DNA of 27,789 nt, from positions 1 through 27,789 of the forward strand of contig JBDRHL010000104.1 in NCBI GenBank assembly GCA_043816955.1. Reading direction: 5' to 3'. Position numbers and translations under genes: made by a program. The notes under the pieces were generated by a model, which was given only the letters and a program-made list of their open reading frames with translations, did not search any database and had not been told where the DNA came from. The DNA is from JBDRHL01 sp043816955 (GTDB lineage Bacteria > Planctomycetota > Phycisphaerae > Sedimentisphaerales > CAYZTY01). Shown one piece after another: positions 1 to 8,662 of this stretch (positions are counted from its first letter, which is position 1; each line of letters begins with the position of its first letter).

Positions 1-44
1 ATTCCTTCGGTTGCATCAGGAACATATTCTCCGGGTCCATACAT
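1..44 (-). CDS. 5' end of an unidentified gene (partial)
   Basis: The first 14 codons of a minus-strand gene running off the left edge are visible; they read MYGPGEYVPDATEG. The ATG at 44-42 is preceded by GGAGG with 8 bases between it and the start, a good ribosome binding site. A second ATG at 40-38 in another frame (MDPENMF...) is possible but lies 12 bases from the same GGAGG, so it is less likely. The gene follows the PHP gene on the same strand with about 110 bases between them and could be the next cistron. The product cannot be recognised from so few residues. Confidence 0.5.
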   Translation of the reverse strand, partial: MYGPGEYVPDATEG

Positions 45-156
45 TTTATTGTCCTCCAGAAAAACAATAACTTTCTGAAGGATATATCGGACATCACCGT
101 CCTAACACATTAAAAATACCGGTAAATTTGCTACAGTCTCCGGTTCTACCAGTAAT

Positions 157-1044
157 CTATCTCCTGCTACAATCGAGCAGAATTGGGTTCGTCCAGGCAT
201 GATTGCCCTTTTCATCCACCACCTCGACCCGAACATATTTGCTGGTTTCATGCAAATTAAATTCAGCTTCGGTAATCGGCTCCCCGCCGTCAGTGTAATA
301 ACTGAAACCGCGATCTCTGTCGCAGATAAAATGCACCTCCGCTGCCGGTGTGCATCTGACCGAAGCAATGTTGTCCTGGACACGGAAATCATCTATGACA
401 GGCCCGCAAGAGGCATAGAAAGCCCCTGAGCGAAGGGCATCCATGACGGCAGTTGTTGTGAGCCTTTCTGTCTTGATCATTGTCCAGCCCATGAAAATAT
501 CCCTGCCGCGGTGCGTATCGTCGCATGCTATGCCGCCGACAAACCGGCCCGCATCAAGCAGTTCGTCCCAGTGCACGCCGCTGAATCCTTTGCCGATTTT
601 TGTACATGTGGCGTTAAAAACCTCTATCCCGATATAGCCCTGTACTGCGAGCATTTCGTTGATGTTATGACCACACCAGTAGGGATGGCCCAAAATAACC
701 TCACCTCCCGCCTGCCGAACGTTTCTGACGCAGACGTTGGCGTCGTATTCATCGGGAAGTTCAAAACCCTCCGGAACATTAAGACAAATCAGATGGTATA
801 GAAAATCAGGCCCGCAATACGGGTGTGCCTCAAGGCCTGTGATTACCAGAAAATCATCACTGCAAAGATTCTCCACGCTGCTGGTGATACGATGATCGGT
901 AATCGCAAGTATATCATAATGCCGTTTTCTGTATTGCTCCGCGCGCTGCTGAGCGGAGACTTCTCCGTCGCTGCTGGTTGTGTGACAATGAAGATTCGCC
1001 TTGTACCAGTTGCCTTGAACATCAAACACATTGACTAACTGCAT
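157..1044 (-). CDS. PHP-domain metal-dependent phosphoesterase (CehA/McbA-like)
   Basis: A 295-residue protein with the metal-binding signatures of the PHP family: NLHCHTTSSDGE near residues 17-28 (His19 and His21), AITDHR about 30 residues later, a Glu/His pair in GLEAHPY, LGHPYW in the middle and CDDTH toward the C-terminus. These residues normally ligate two or three metal ions and hydrolyse phosphoester bonds; the substrate cannot be predicted. No signal peptide is seen, so it is probably cytoplasmic. I chose the ATG at 1044 over a TTG one codon upstream because AAGGAAA lies about 7 bases before it. It reads in the same direction as the upstream sugar kinase, 95 bases away, and may be cotranscribed with it. 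The PHP assignment is firm; the subfamily is inference. Confidence 0.85.
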   Translation of the reverse strand: MQLVNVFDVQGNWYKANLHCHTTSSDGEVSAQQRAEQYRKRHYDILAITDHRITSSVENLCSDDFLVITGLEAHPYCGPDFLYHLICLNVPEGFELPDEYDANVCVRNVRQAGGEVILGHPYWCGHNINEMLAVQGYIGIEVFNATCTKIGKGFSGVHWDELLDAGRFVGGIACDDTHRGRDIFMGWTMIKTERLTTTAVMDALRSGAFYASCGPVIDDFRVQDNIASVRCTPAAEVHFICDRDRGFSYYTDGGEPITEAEFNLHETSKYVRVEVVDEKGNHAWTNPILLDCSRR

Positions 1045-1139
1045 CAAAATTTCCTTTTCAAATTAAACAATTGGTTATCCAACACGGTACTATCTGTCTA
1101 CCGACTGTCTACCGGTTAACTTTCTACTCCATGCCTGCC

Positions 1140-2102
1140 TCACATTTGCGGAGGTATCTTTCTTGCTGTAACTTTTATCCTGCGCTGCACTGTGGAAAAA
1201 CCCCGGCTTTCTGTAAGCCCCCACGCCTTGGCTGCTGCAACTCTTACAGCAGTTCGTAATGCCGAATCGATACGTCCGCTCGTGCACATCCCGTGGAGAA
1301 ATCCTGCCAGCAGATAGTCTCCGCAGCCAACAGTCTGGGCAGCTTTTCTGCTTTGCCGGGTGCGTACCGACCAACTACCCTGCCTGCTTAGTGCTATCGC
1401 ACCTTTGGAACCCCTGCTGATCAGAACAATCCGGCTTTGAGTTAGTAACTCCCTGCCCGCTGAAGCCAGCACCGCAGTATTGTCAGCAATACTGCGTTCC
1501 AGCAGTTCGCTTAGTTCCGCAACGTTAGGACTTATCACCCATAAGCCTCCTGCCCGGACAATCGCCTTGAGAGCATTGCCGGAAGTATCCAGAACAACTT
1601 TTGCGCCATTAGCCATACATAATTTCTGCAGCGAGACTGTCTGGAACAAAAGGTCCTCCTGGGGCATGGAGCCGGCAAAAACACAGATGCTCCCCGGGCC
1701 GGCAAGCTTGCGCAGATCAGCCTTTAACAATTTTATGGAAACTTTCGAGATCAGCTCGCTTTTGTTGCGAAGATGAATTTCCCTGCCTTTTCTTCTGTCA
1801 ACAATAGTTATGTTTTGGCGAGTCCTTCCTTTTACACTGGTCATCCGTATGTCGATAAATGTGCGCAGCGGGCGCATTGCCCGGATCATCTGCTTAATAT
1901 CATCACTGCCCCATAAGCCTGCTGCGGTACTTGCCATACTCATCCACGCCATGGCGCACGACACATTCAATGCCTTGCCCGCCGGGGCATCATAGCGGGC
2001 ATCCACCACTGCATGGTCTGCCCACTCCAGCCGTTTTACCTGGCAGATTGTGTCCCAGCACGGGCACAAACCAATTGTTATAACTCTGTTTTTGCTGCTC
2101 AT
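1140..2102 (-). CDS. PfkB-family sugar kinase, 1-phosphofructokinase-like
   Basis: A 320-residue ribokinase-fold (PfkB) kinase that should transfer ATP phosphate to a sugar or sugar phosphate in the cytoplasm. The N-terminal sugar-binding signature appears as AGKALNVS (residues 41-48, usually GGKGxNVA). ISPNVAEL near residue 190 matches the PNxxEL motif of the 1-phosphofructokinase/tagatose-6-phosphate kinase branch, and SRGSKGA near 229-235 is the usual pre-nucleotide loop. The anion-hole and catalytic-base motif reads TVGCGD (257-262), so the general base Asp262 is kept although GAGD has become GCGD. Length is typical of the family. No PTS or fructose gene is visible nearby, so a 1-phosphofructokinase role is only a suggestion. 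It lies 125 bases downstream of ftsK on the same strand. Confidence 0.8.
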   Translation of the reverse strand: MSSKNRVITIGLCPCWDTICQVKRLEWADHAVVDARYDAPAGKALNVSCAMAWMSMASTAAGLWGSDDIKQMIRAMRPLRTFIDIRMTSVKGRTRQNITIVDRRKGREIHLRNKSELISKVSIKLLKADLRKLAGPGSICVFAGSMPQEDLLFQTVSLQKLCMANGAKVVLDTSGNALKAIVRAGGLWVISPNVAELSELLERSIADNTAVLASAGRELLTQSRIVLISRGSKGAIALSRQGSWSVRTRQSRKAAQTVGCGDYLLAGFLHGMCTSGRIDSALRTAVRVAAAKAWGLTESRGFSTVQRRIKVTARKIPPQM

Positions 2103-2227
2103 AAGCTGACTGCGGACAATCTACATCCCAAGCCAAGGTAAATCAATGATTTTATTACAACCCCTGCCGTCTGCTCCGGATGTGACAGTAAAGATAAAGT
2201 ATCTCCCCCCTGTGCTATGCTTTGGGC

Positions 2228-4639
2228 TCAGTCCTCATTAGAGATGTATTCATATCTGATTTTCTCCCCTTCCTCGGCATCCTTTTTTTCAGGTGGATCC
2301 GGATTTTCGCTCGATTCAGTGCCGCCTTCATCGGTCAAATCAGCGTACCCCTGCTCAGCATCACAGGCCATTTGATTTCGCACTTTTTGATATTCTTCAG
2401 GCGTCATTGTTACCTCACGCGCCTGGCTGCCTTTGTATTCCCCCAGAATACCCGCCGCAGCCATCATCTCGATTATCCGTGATGCCCGTGCATAACCTAT
2501 ACTTAAACGCCTTTGCAGAAGAGAAACACTTCCGCGTTTAGACTCCAGCACCATCCGAACAGCCTCATCGAACAACTCATCCTTGTGCATCTCCGAAGGA
2601 TCAATCCGATGCAGTTGAGTAAGTTCCGGATGGAACTGCGGTTCGGCAATCTCCTTGAGGTACTTAACGATTGCCTTGACCTCACGATCGTCAATAAATG
2701 TACCTTGTGCCCTTACCAGCTCACTTGTTCCGGGCTTCAGAAAGAGCATATCGCCCTGGCCAAGCAGTGTCTCGGCGCCATTCTGGTCCAGGATGATTCT
2801 ACTGTCCATTCTCGCAGCAACGCGGAAACCTATTCGCGTTGGCATGTTCGACTTGATCAAGCCGGTGACAACCGTAGCCTGCGGCCGCTGCGTCGCAAGA
2901 ACAAGATGAATGCCCACCGCCCGGCTTTTCTGAGCAAGGCGAACGATATGGGCTTCAATCTCTTTTGCCGATGTCATCATCAGGTCGGCAAGCTCATCAA
3001 TTATGATTACGATTGACTCAAGCTTCTTAGGTATTTGGGCTTCTTCCTCTTCCGTCGTAGGATTAAAACGTGATATTATCTCTTCTCTGCCAAGTTTGTT
3101 GTATTCGTCGATATTTTTTACTTTGGCTTCTGAGAAAATCGCATACCGCTCATCCATCTTTACAGTAGCCCATTCAAGAATCTGCTCGGCCCGGCGGACT
3201 TCTGTTATAATTGGACTCATCAGATGAGGTATCAGACTGAAGTTGGTCATCTCAACCATTTTCGGATCTATCAGAATCAGCTTAACCTCGTCAGGCCGCC
3301 TCAACAAAAGGATGCTCGTTATAATGCTGTTAATGCAGACACTTTTGCCGGAACCTGTTGTACCGGCGATAAGAAGATGAGGCATAACCGCAAGGTCTGA
3401 AACCAGTGCTTCACCGCTGCTGTCTTTACCGAGAAACAGCGGTATACACATCTGAAGTTGTTTTTTGCCGGCAAGCTGAATAAGGTCTTTGATCCTGACT
3501 TTTTCTTTCTCATTGTTGGGAACTTCGATCCCGATGGTATGCTTGCCCGGAAGAGGCGCTACAACGCGCACGGCACTTGCCCCAAGGGCGCGCGCCATAT
3601 CATTGGCTAGATTACTGATCTGGCTGACCTTTATTCCCGCCGCCAGCTCAAGTTCAAACATCGTTATCACCGGCCCGGTATCCGCAGCAACCACTTTGGT
3701 GTTAACATTGAACTCGGCAAGCAGCCGTTCGAGAGAGGCTGCCTTGGCTTTGACAACTTTTTCCTGGACCGACGTATATCCGTGCTCAGGCTCCATGAGA
3801 AGATCAAGGGAAGGCAGAATATAATCGTCATAACTTTTCGGCACATAGGGCTTTTGCCCTTTGCCCGTATTGGTCGAGGTAACTTTGATGCCTGCTCTTT
3901 TAGGTCTTGCATCTTTTCTGCCAGCCTCCTCAGCCAGTATCTCGATCGTACTGTCATGATGTTCCGCCATCTCGTGGTCAAACTCGGCAGTCTGCTGCGA
4001 ATCAACCTGTTTTTGTTTTGTACTCAGCTTCTGCCATATATCCCCGAGAACCTGGGAATGTTCCCTGGCAGCGTACCACGCCGGCGCCGCCAGGCCGAAT
4101 ACACGAACAAAAACCTTCCCAATCCATCTTGCTGTGAACACAACAACGACATCCGCAAGAAGAACTGCTCCGACAATCCAGGCGCTCACCAGAATTATTG
4201 CGGTACCCAGAATCGCGAAATGCTCGCGCAAAAAGATCACAACTGCCGTACCGAGCACCCCCCCTGCTCCGATAGGAAAACCATTGGCAGTATCCTTGAG
4301 GATAAGGCCGGTGCTCGCTGAAGCAGCCAAAGTAAGCAGGCAAAACCCAGTTGACCGCAGTATCGGCTGAGTGATCTGTCGGCCTGCCAGCTTTACCAGT
4401 AGTCCAGAGGTAGCCGTGCCAAGTACAATGAATATGCCTGGCCCGATATAATACATCAGATAGTAGGCCATGAAGCCCCCTATCGGGCCACACCAGTTCT
4501 TACTGGGTTGATTATGAGGCCAGACATAATCGCTGGGATAGTCGCCTATGTCAAAGCTCAGGCAGCTACAGAAAACCAGCATAAACCCCGCCGCAGAGAA
4601 ACAAAGAGCCGCGGTAATGTACGATTTCTTCTGAGCCAT
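2228..4639 (-). CDS. ftsK: FtsK/SpoIIIE-family DNA translocase
   Basis: An 803-residue septal DNA translocase that pumps chromosome termini through the closing septum. The N-terminus has about four hydrophobic membrane segments within residues 5-175. A charged linker follows to about 260, then the alpha/beta motor domain with Walker A GTTGSGKS (about 426-433) and Walker B IVIIIDELADL (about 543-553). A C-terminal winged-helix gamma domain (about 690-740, RRLSIGYARASRIIEMM) normally reads KOPS-type polar sequences. A short acidic tail ends the protein. I prefer the ATG at 4639 (MAQKKSY) to an in-frame TTG at 4672 because the membrane segment starts right after it and a TG-extended -10 element lies upstream. 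It is divergent from the DNA methyltransferase gene and heads the leftward gene series. Confidence 0.95.
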   Translation of the reverse strand: MAQKKSYITAALCFSAAGFMLVFCSCLSFDIGDYPSDYVWPHNQPSKNWCGPIGGFMAYYLMYYIGPGIFIVLGTATSGLLVKLAGRQITQPILRSTGFCLLTLAASASTGLILKDTANGFPIGAGGVLGTAVVIFLREHFAILGTAIILVSAWIVGAVLLADVVVVFTARWIGKVFVRVFGLAAPAWYAAREHSQVLGDIWQKLSTKQKQVDSQQTAEFDHEMAEHHDSTIEILAEEAGRKDARPKRAGIKVTSTNTGKGQKPYVPKSYDDYILPSLDLLMEPEHGYTSVQEKVVKAKAASLERLLAEFNVNTKVVAADTGPVITMFELELAAGIKVSQISNLANDMARALGASAVRVVAPLPGKHTIGIEVPNNEKEKVRIKDLIQLAGKKQLQMCIPLFLGKDSSGEALVSDLAVMPHLLIAGTTGSGKSVCINSIITSILLLRRPDEVKLILIDPKMVEMTNFSLIPHLMSPIITEVRRAEQILEWATVKMDERYAIFSEAKVKNIDEYNKLGREEIISRFNPTTEEEEAQIPKKLESIVIIIDELADLMMTSAKEIEAHIVRLAQKSRAVGIHLVLATQRPQATVVTGLIKSNMPTRIGFRVAARMDSRIILDQNGAETLLGQGDMLFLKPGTSELVRAQGTFIDDREVKAIVKYLKEIAEPQFHPELTQLHRIDPSEMHKDELFDEAVRMVLESKRGSVSLLQRRLSIGYARASRIIEMMAAAGILGEYKGSQAREVTMTPEEYQKVRNQMACDAEQGYADLTDEGGTESSENPDPPEKKDAEEGEKIRYEYISNED

Positions 4640-4684
4640 AATAATGTCTCTGATTTCGTCCGATAAAAACAACTATTAACAGCG

Positions 4685-4693
4685 ATAATAACA
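4685..4693 (-). promoter_or_regulatory. Possible extended -10 promoter element of ftsK
   Basis: Read on the minus strand the bases give TGTTATTAT, a TG-extended -10 element (TATTAT matches TATAAT at 5 of 6). A weak TTGCGG lies 15 bases further upstream. Transcription would begin near 4678 and leave a leader of about 40 bases before the ATG at 4639. The call rests on motif match and position only. Confidence 0.3.
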
Positions 4694-4781
4694 GCGCCTG
4701 CCAGACCGCAATATAATATATATCGACCACTTACCGGAATTCACTGCACTTTTAACAGACAGGACTCTGCCTTGATTCGGC

Positions 4782-4809
4782 TTGCAATTCCCCCTCGCGA
4801 CTGTACAAT
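4782..4809 (+). promoter_or_regulatory. Promoter of the DNA methyltransferase gene, probably giving a leaderless mRNA
   Basis: TTGCAA (4782-4787), a 16-base spacer and TACAAT (4804-4809) form a good sigma70-like promoter. The -10 element ends 7 bases before the ATG at 4817, so the first transcribed base would be at or next to the A of the start codon. No Shine-Dalgarno sequence precedes that ATG, which agrees with a leaderless transcript. Confidence 0.5.
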
Positions 4810-4816
4810 CACCGGC

Positions 4817-5776
4817 ATGGAAGAGCTGCATAACAAGATAATACAAGGCGATTGTATAGAAATTTTAGGCGGTATCGACAGATCTTTCGCCGACCTGATC
4901 TTCGCAGATCCGCCTTTTAACATCGGATATCAGTATGATAAATACAAAGACACCGTAAAAAAAGAAAAGTACGTCGCCTGGACCGAAGATTGGATGCGGG
5001 CATGCAAAAAAGTCTTAAAACCCAATGGGTCATTTTATATCGCGATAGGCGATGACTATGCTGCCAATGTCAAACTCATCGCCGAACAAATTGGGCTGTT
5101 TATGCGAAACTGGATAATCTGGCACTACACGTTCGGGCAGCAGACAAAACAGAAGTTCGCCCGCGCCCATACCCACATCTTTTACTTTGTAAATGACGAG
5201 AAAAATTTCACCTTCAATGATTTTGCCGTACGCGTCCCTTCCGATCGTCAGATGATATATAACGACCGTCGCGCCGATGCCCGCGGCAAGATGCCTGACG
5301 ACGTCTGGGACCAGTATTCTCGCGTATGTGGAACATTCAAGGAACGCCAGGGCTGGCATCCCTGCCAGATGCCGGAAACCCTGCTCAGTCGGATTATCTC
5401 GGTCAGCTCTAATCCAGGCGATTGTGTTCTTGACCCATTTATCGGGTCGGGCACCACTGCAGCAGCGGCCTATCAGCTCGGGAGAAATTACGTCGGCCTG
5501 GACATATCGGCCAATTATGTCAAAAACACCCGCATGAGGCTAGAGGAGTTAAAACACAGTTCAGACAGACACAGAAACCTGTTTTTCCCCACGACAGAAA
5601 TGAATGAACTGAAACGACTGCTGCGTGATACAGGCATATCCGCCGCCGAGATCTCAGGTGATAAGAAGATTCTGGATGTTCTCACAAATCAGTTTCGCAT
5701 ACGCATGAATAACGGCCAAAACTATACCGCTGATAAAGTAGCCGTTGCTCTCGAAGGGTTACTCATTGAAAAGTGA
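4817..5776 (+). CDS. Orphan site-specific DNA methyltransferase (beta-type order, probably N6-adenine)
   Basis: A 319-residue SAM-dependent DNA methyltransferase. The catalytic motif IV DPPF (residues 31-34, context FADPPFNIG) comes before the SAM-binding motif I FIGSGTT (208-214), the circular order of the beta group that includes HinfI- and CcrM-like enzymes; DPPF points to an exocyclic amino target, most likely N6-adenine. A C-terminal extension of about 60 residues (from about 255) may help in DNA recognition. The target sequence cannot be deduced. No endonuclease gene is adjacent, so it is probably an orphan regulatory or maintenance methylase. The ATG at 4817 is favoured over an upstream TTG (4772) because the predicted promoter lies between the two. 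Its 3' end overlaps the start of lnt, so the two are probably cotranscribed. Confidence 0.88.
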   Translation: MEELHNKIIQGDCIEILGGIDRSFADLIFADPPFNIGYQYDKYKDTVKKEKYVAWTEDWMRACKKVLKPNGSFYIAIGDDYAANVKLIAEQIGLFMRNWIIWHYTFGQQTKQKFARAHTHIFYFVNDEKNFTFNDFAVRVPSDRQMIYNDRRADARGKMPDDVWDQYSRVCGTFKERQGWHPCQMPETLLSRIISVSSNPGDCVLDPFIGSGTTAAAAYQLGRNYVGLDISANYVKNTRMRLEELKHSSDRHRNLFFPTTEMNELKRLLRDTGISAAEISGDKKILDVLTNQFRIRMNNGQNYTADKVAVALEGLLIEK

Positions 5777-7490
5777 TAACTTCAAGAGAATAATACTGAT
5801 CTTCACGGGTTTTTGCGCTACCGGCGTTATGCTGACGCTGATTCAGGCACCATTGAGCATCGACTACCTGGCATGGACTTCGCTGGTGCCTCTGGTTCTT
5901 CTGTCCAATGACAAATCCAAACCAGGACAGCTAATCCTCGCAGGCTATATCACCTGTTTTTGCTATTGGCTGATCAACCTGTACTGGCTGGGGTTCGTTA
6001 CCGCCGCAGGCTGGATCGCATTTTGCCTATATATGGGCTGTTACTGGCCTGTATTGTCTGTCCTGCTGCGCTTCTGCCGCTGCAGAGCAATTCCAATGAT
6101 AATTGCTGTGCCTGTGCTGGTTGTCGGAGCAGAGTCATTTCAAGCCGTAATATTAGGAGGTTTCGGCTGGCGATATCTGGCACATAGCCAGTATGAAAAC
6201 ATCAGACTGATACAGATTGCCGACATCTTCGGCACTGCGGGAGTGTCTTTTCTCATCGCTATGGTCAATGGGGCTCTGGTTGATATGATATTAAACATAT
6301 CGAAAAAATCAGCGGTCTCAGCAGGCAATATAACAGGCAATATAATTAGAATCGCAGTCGTCGCCTGTGCCATAACTGCAGCACTTTTGTATGGCTGCCA
6401 GCGGGTCAACCAAACGCCGGGTTATGTTTCAGAGGGGCCTCTTATAGCTTCCGTACAATGCAATATACCGTTGAGGGTAAAAGAATCAGGCCTCGCTGAA
6501 GTGCATATTCTTGCCGATCTGCTCAGGCAAAGCACGGCTGCTTCAAACAGCAAGGCTGAACTGATTGTCTGGCCTGAGACGATGGTCCAGACCACGCTTG
6601 ATGAACGATTTCTGCTTCTGTGCGACCCCTGTCATCCCGCAAGGATTTTTGATGCTGTGCTGGGCGAACATGCAAAAGACCGGGCTTATATCCTGGTAGG
6701 ATCTTACGCAGGAAAACCTGCAGTAATTGACGGAAAGAACTATCTTGTCGAAAGGTATAATTCGGCTTTTCTTTACCGCCCGGACGGATATCAGGACCCT
6801 AATCATTATGATAAAATTCACATCGTCCCGTTTGGCGAATATGTTCCCTTCAAAGAAAGCCTTCCGTCTCTGCACAAATGGCTCCTGAAGCTCACCCCCT
6901 ATGAGTATGATTATTCCCTGAATCAAGGCAGCAATTATACTGTCTTTAACATGGCCGGCAAACCGCACGATTACAGGTTCGCTGTGCTGATTTGCTACGA
7001 AGACACCATTGCCGGCATTGCCAGACACTTTGCACTAAATAAAAATAACAAAAAACGAATAGACTGGCTGGTCAATATCAGCAACGACGGCTGGTTCGTA
7101 CGTTTCTGCGGAGGAGATGTTTCTGCGAGTACCGAACTGGTTCAGCATACCGCCATTTGTGTTTTCCGGGCTGTTGAGAACAGACTTGCGGTTGTCAGAA
7201 GCGTCAATACCGGCATAAGCTGTCTCATTGATTCACTCGGGCGGATAAAAAATGGTTATCTCAGCGGGAATTTGCCGATGAAAGCTATGGATCGACAGGG
7301 TGTCGCCGGATGGTTCGTTGACCGGGTCGATATTGACAAAAGGGTAACTTTTTTCAGCAGGTACGGGCAAGTTTTGGATCCTGCCTGTGCGGCTTTGTTG
7401 CTCCTCACAGCCCTATGGGCATTGAGAATTTGGCTTCAAAATCGCAAGGCCTCCTGCCCCCGGTCCAGGTTCTCAGAGTCCCCTGCATAA
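5766..7490 (+). CDS. lnt: Apolipoprotein N-acyltransferase
   Basis: A 574-residue inner-membrane enzyme that adds the third acyl chain to the N-terminal cysteine of lipoproteins, the last step of lipoprotein maturation. The N-terminal 220 residues contain about six to seven hydrophobic helices. The periplasmic nitrilase-like domain follows and holds the Glu-Lys-Cys triad: Glu271 in IVWPET, Lys350 in YDKIHIVPFGEYVPF and Cys410 in VLICYED (E. coli E267, K335, C387). A last hydrophobic helix lies near the C-terminus. I chose the TTG at 5766 because GAAGGG ends 7 bases before it; a TTG at 5745 has no such site. The start overlaps the methyltransferase stop by 11 bases, suggesting translational coupling. 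The next gene encodes a lipoprotein, a possible substrate. Confidence 0.95.
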   Translation: MKSDNFKRIILIFTGFCATGVMLTLIQAPLSIDYLAWTSLVPLVLLSNDKSKPGQLILAGYITCFCYWLINLYWLGFVTAAGWIAFCLYMGCYWPVLSVLLRFCRCRAIPMIIAVPVLVVGAESFQAVILGGFGWRYLAHSQYENIRLIQIADIFGTAGVSFLIAMVNGALVDMILNISKKSAVSAGNITGNIIRIAVVACAITAALLYGCQRVNQTPGYVSEGPLIASVQCNIPLRVKESGLAEVHILADLLRQSTAASNSKAELIVWPETMVQTTLDERFLLLCDPCHPARIFDAVLGEHAKDRAYILVGSYAGKPAVIDGKNYLVERYNSAFLYRPDGYQDPNHYDKIHIVPFGEYVPFKESLPSLHKWLLKLTPYEYDYSLNQGSNYTVFNMAGKPHDYRFAVLICYEDTIAGIARHFALNKNNKKRIDWLVNISNDGWFVRFCGGDVSASTELVQHTAICVFRAVENRLAVVRSVNTGISCLIDSLGRIKNGYLSGNLPMKAMDRQGVAGWFVDRVDIDKRVTFFSRYGQVLDPACAALLLLTALWALRIWLQNRKASCPRSRFSESPA

Positions 7491-7503
7491 TGTAATAATT
7501 TTC

Positions 7504-7509
7504 TATAAT
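7504..7509 (+). promoter_or_regulatory. Possible -10 element of the HEAT-repeat lipoprotein gene
   Basis: A perfect TATAAT sits 22 bases before the ATG at 7532, in the short gap after lnt. It would start a transcript near 7516 that still includes the TGGAG ribosome binding site (7521-7525). No convincing -35 hexamer is found 16-18 bases upstream, so this may be a weak internal promoter or chance in an AT-rich gap. Confidence 0.3.
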
Positions 7510-7531
7510 TTAACAGATTGTGGAGATTTTC

Positions 7532-8518
7532 ATGGGTAAAAAACTGGTTGTTTCACTGATGTTGTCTGCCCTATTGCTTGGCGGCTGCAAAAGAAATGGC
7601 GCTCAATCTCTGCCTTTGCGAGGTTCCGTGTCAGAGCCTCTCCTGGAAACTCAGGCTCTTGACATTGTCAAAGCAGGACTGACCCACAGCGACCCGCTCG
7701 TTCGCGCACGCGCCATAGAGGTCGTCGCCTTTCGAGGAAGGACCGATTTGATGTATTATGTAACCGCTCGAACAGCGGACGAATACGTGCCAGTTCGATT
7801 CGCCGCTGCTCTGGCTGTGGGGGACCTGAAATACGCACGAGGACTACCTGTCGTCGAATCTATGTTGAAAGACAGCAACCAAAATGTTCAGGTTGCCGCC
7901 GCTTATGCGTTAACCAGGCTCGGACAAAAGAACCTGCAACACGTCTTCCAGAGCGGACTGGACAGTTCCGATCAGACTGTAAGAGCAAACACTGCTTTGG
8001 TTGTCGGGAAACTCGGCGAACCCCGATGGATCGGAAGACTGTACAAGGTAATCGAGTCGCCGGATTCGCAGGACAAAGCCGTTTATCAGGCCGCTGAAGC
8101 CATCGCGATGCTGGGTGATGAAAAGATTTACCCCAAACTGTGGACAATGCTGATAAGTGCTTATGCCGACGTACGGGTGATGGGCATAAAAGCCATGGGC
8201 GCATTGGGGACTGCGCAGGCCCAAAATGCGATTATCACATTATTGGATGACGAGATCCCCGAGGTGCGATTGGTCGCAGCGGGCCAGCTCGGTCAGCTTG
8301 GGGAAAACACCGGCGAAACGGTTGTTCTTGAGTTTTTTGCAGAGGGGCAGAAAAACCTGGATACGCCTGATCTTGAACGTGCAAAAGTTCTGACAGCCAT
8401 TGCCATCGGCCAGATCGGCACCGACCGACTTGAGCGGCACTTGCCTGCCCTGCTGGAGGATGAGTCAATAATCGTCAGGTTGGCGGCGGCAAAAGCCGTG
8501 CTTATGCCAGCCAAATAA
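7532..8518 (+). CDS. HEAT-repeat lipoprotein
   Basis: A 328-residue lipoprotein. The start MGKKLVVSLMLSALLLGGC has basic residues, a hydrophobic core and a lipobox LLGG-C, so signal peptidase II should cleave before Cys19. The mature part is made of tandem helical hairpins of about 30-35 residues with the HEAT pattern (for example DPLVRARAIEVVAF, VPVRFAAALAVGDL, NVQVAAAYALTRLG, DQTVRANTALVVGKLG, IPEVRLVAAGQLGQLG, IIVRLAAAKAVL), which usually form curved protein-binding scaffolds. No enzyme motif is seen. The ATG at 7532 is preceded by TGGAG at 6 bases; a GTG at 7520 in frame would spoil the signal peptide. Its place between lnt and the mre operon suggests an envelope scaffold role, which is inference. 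Confidence 0.88.
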   Translation: MGKKLVVSLMLSALLLGGCKRNGAQSLPLRGSVSEPLLETQALDIVKAGLTHSDPLVRARAIEVVAFRGRTDLMYYVTARTADEYVPVRFAAALAVGDLKYARGLPVVESMLKDSNQNVQVAAAYALTRLGQKNLQHVFQSGLDSSDQTVRANTALVVGKLGEPRWIGRLYKVIESPDSQDKAVYQAAEAIAMLGDEKIYPKLWTMLISAYADVRVMGIKAMGALGTAQAQNAIITLLDDEIPEVRLVAAGQLGQLGENTGETVVLEFFAEGQKNLDTPDLERAKVLTAIAIGQIGTDRLERHLPALLEDESIIVRLAAAKAVLMPAK

Positions 8519-8554
8519 ATAATAATAAGTACGCCGGGCTTAATGAAAAATGAC

Positions 8555-8583
8555 TTGACCTTAATAATTGGAAAACGTAAAAT
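8555..8583 (+). promoter_or_regulatory. Sigma70-like promoter of the elongasome (mre) operon
   Basis: TTGACC (8555-8560), a 17-base spacer and TAAAAT (8578-8583) match the consensus at 5 of 6 positions in each hexamer. Transcription would start near 8590, leaving a leader of about 70 bases before the TTG start at 8663. It lies in the only sizeable gap between the HEAT lipoprotein gene and the mre genes. Confidence 0.6.
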
Positions 8584-8662
8584 TCGCATATTAAGTTTGT
8601 CCGATATATATGCCTGACTTCAATTTTGCAGAAGCCTTTGTAAGAGTTATAAGGAGTATATT

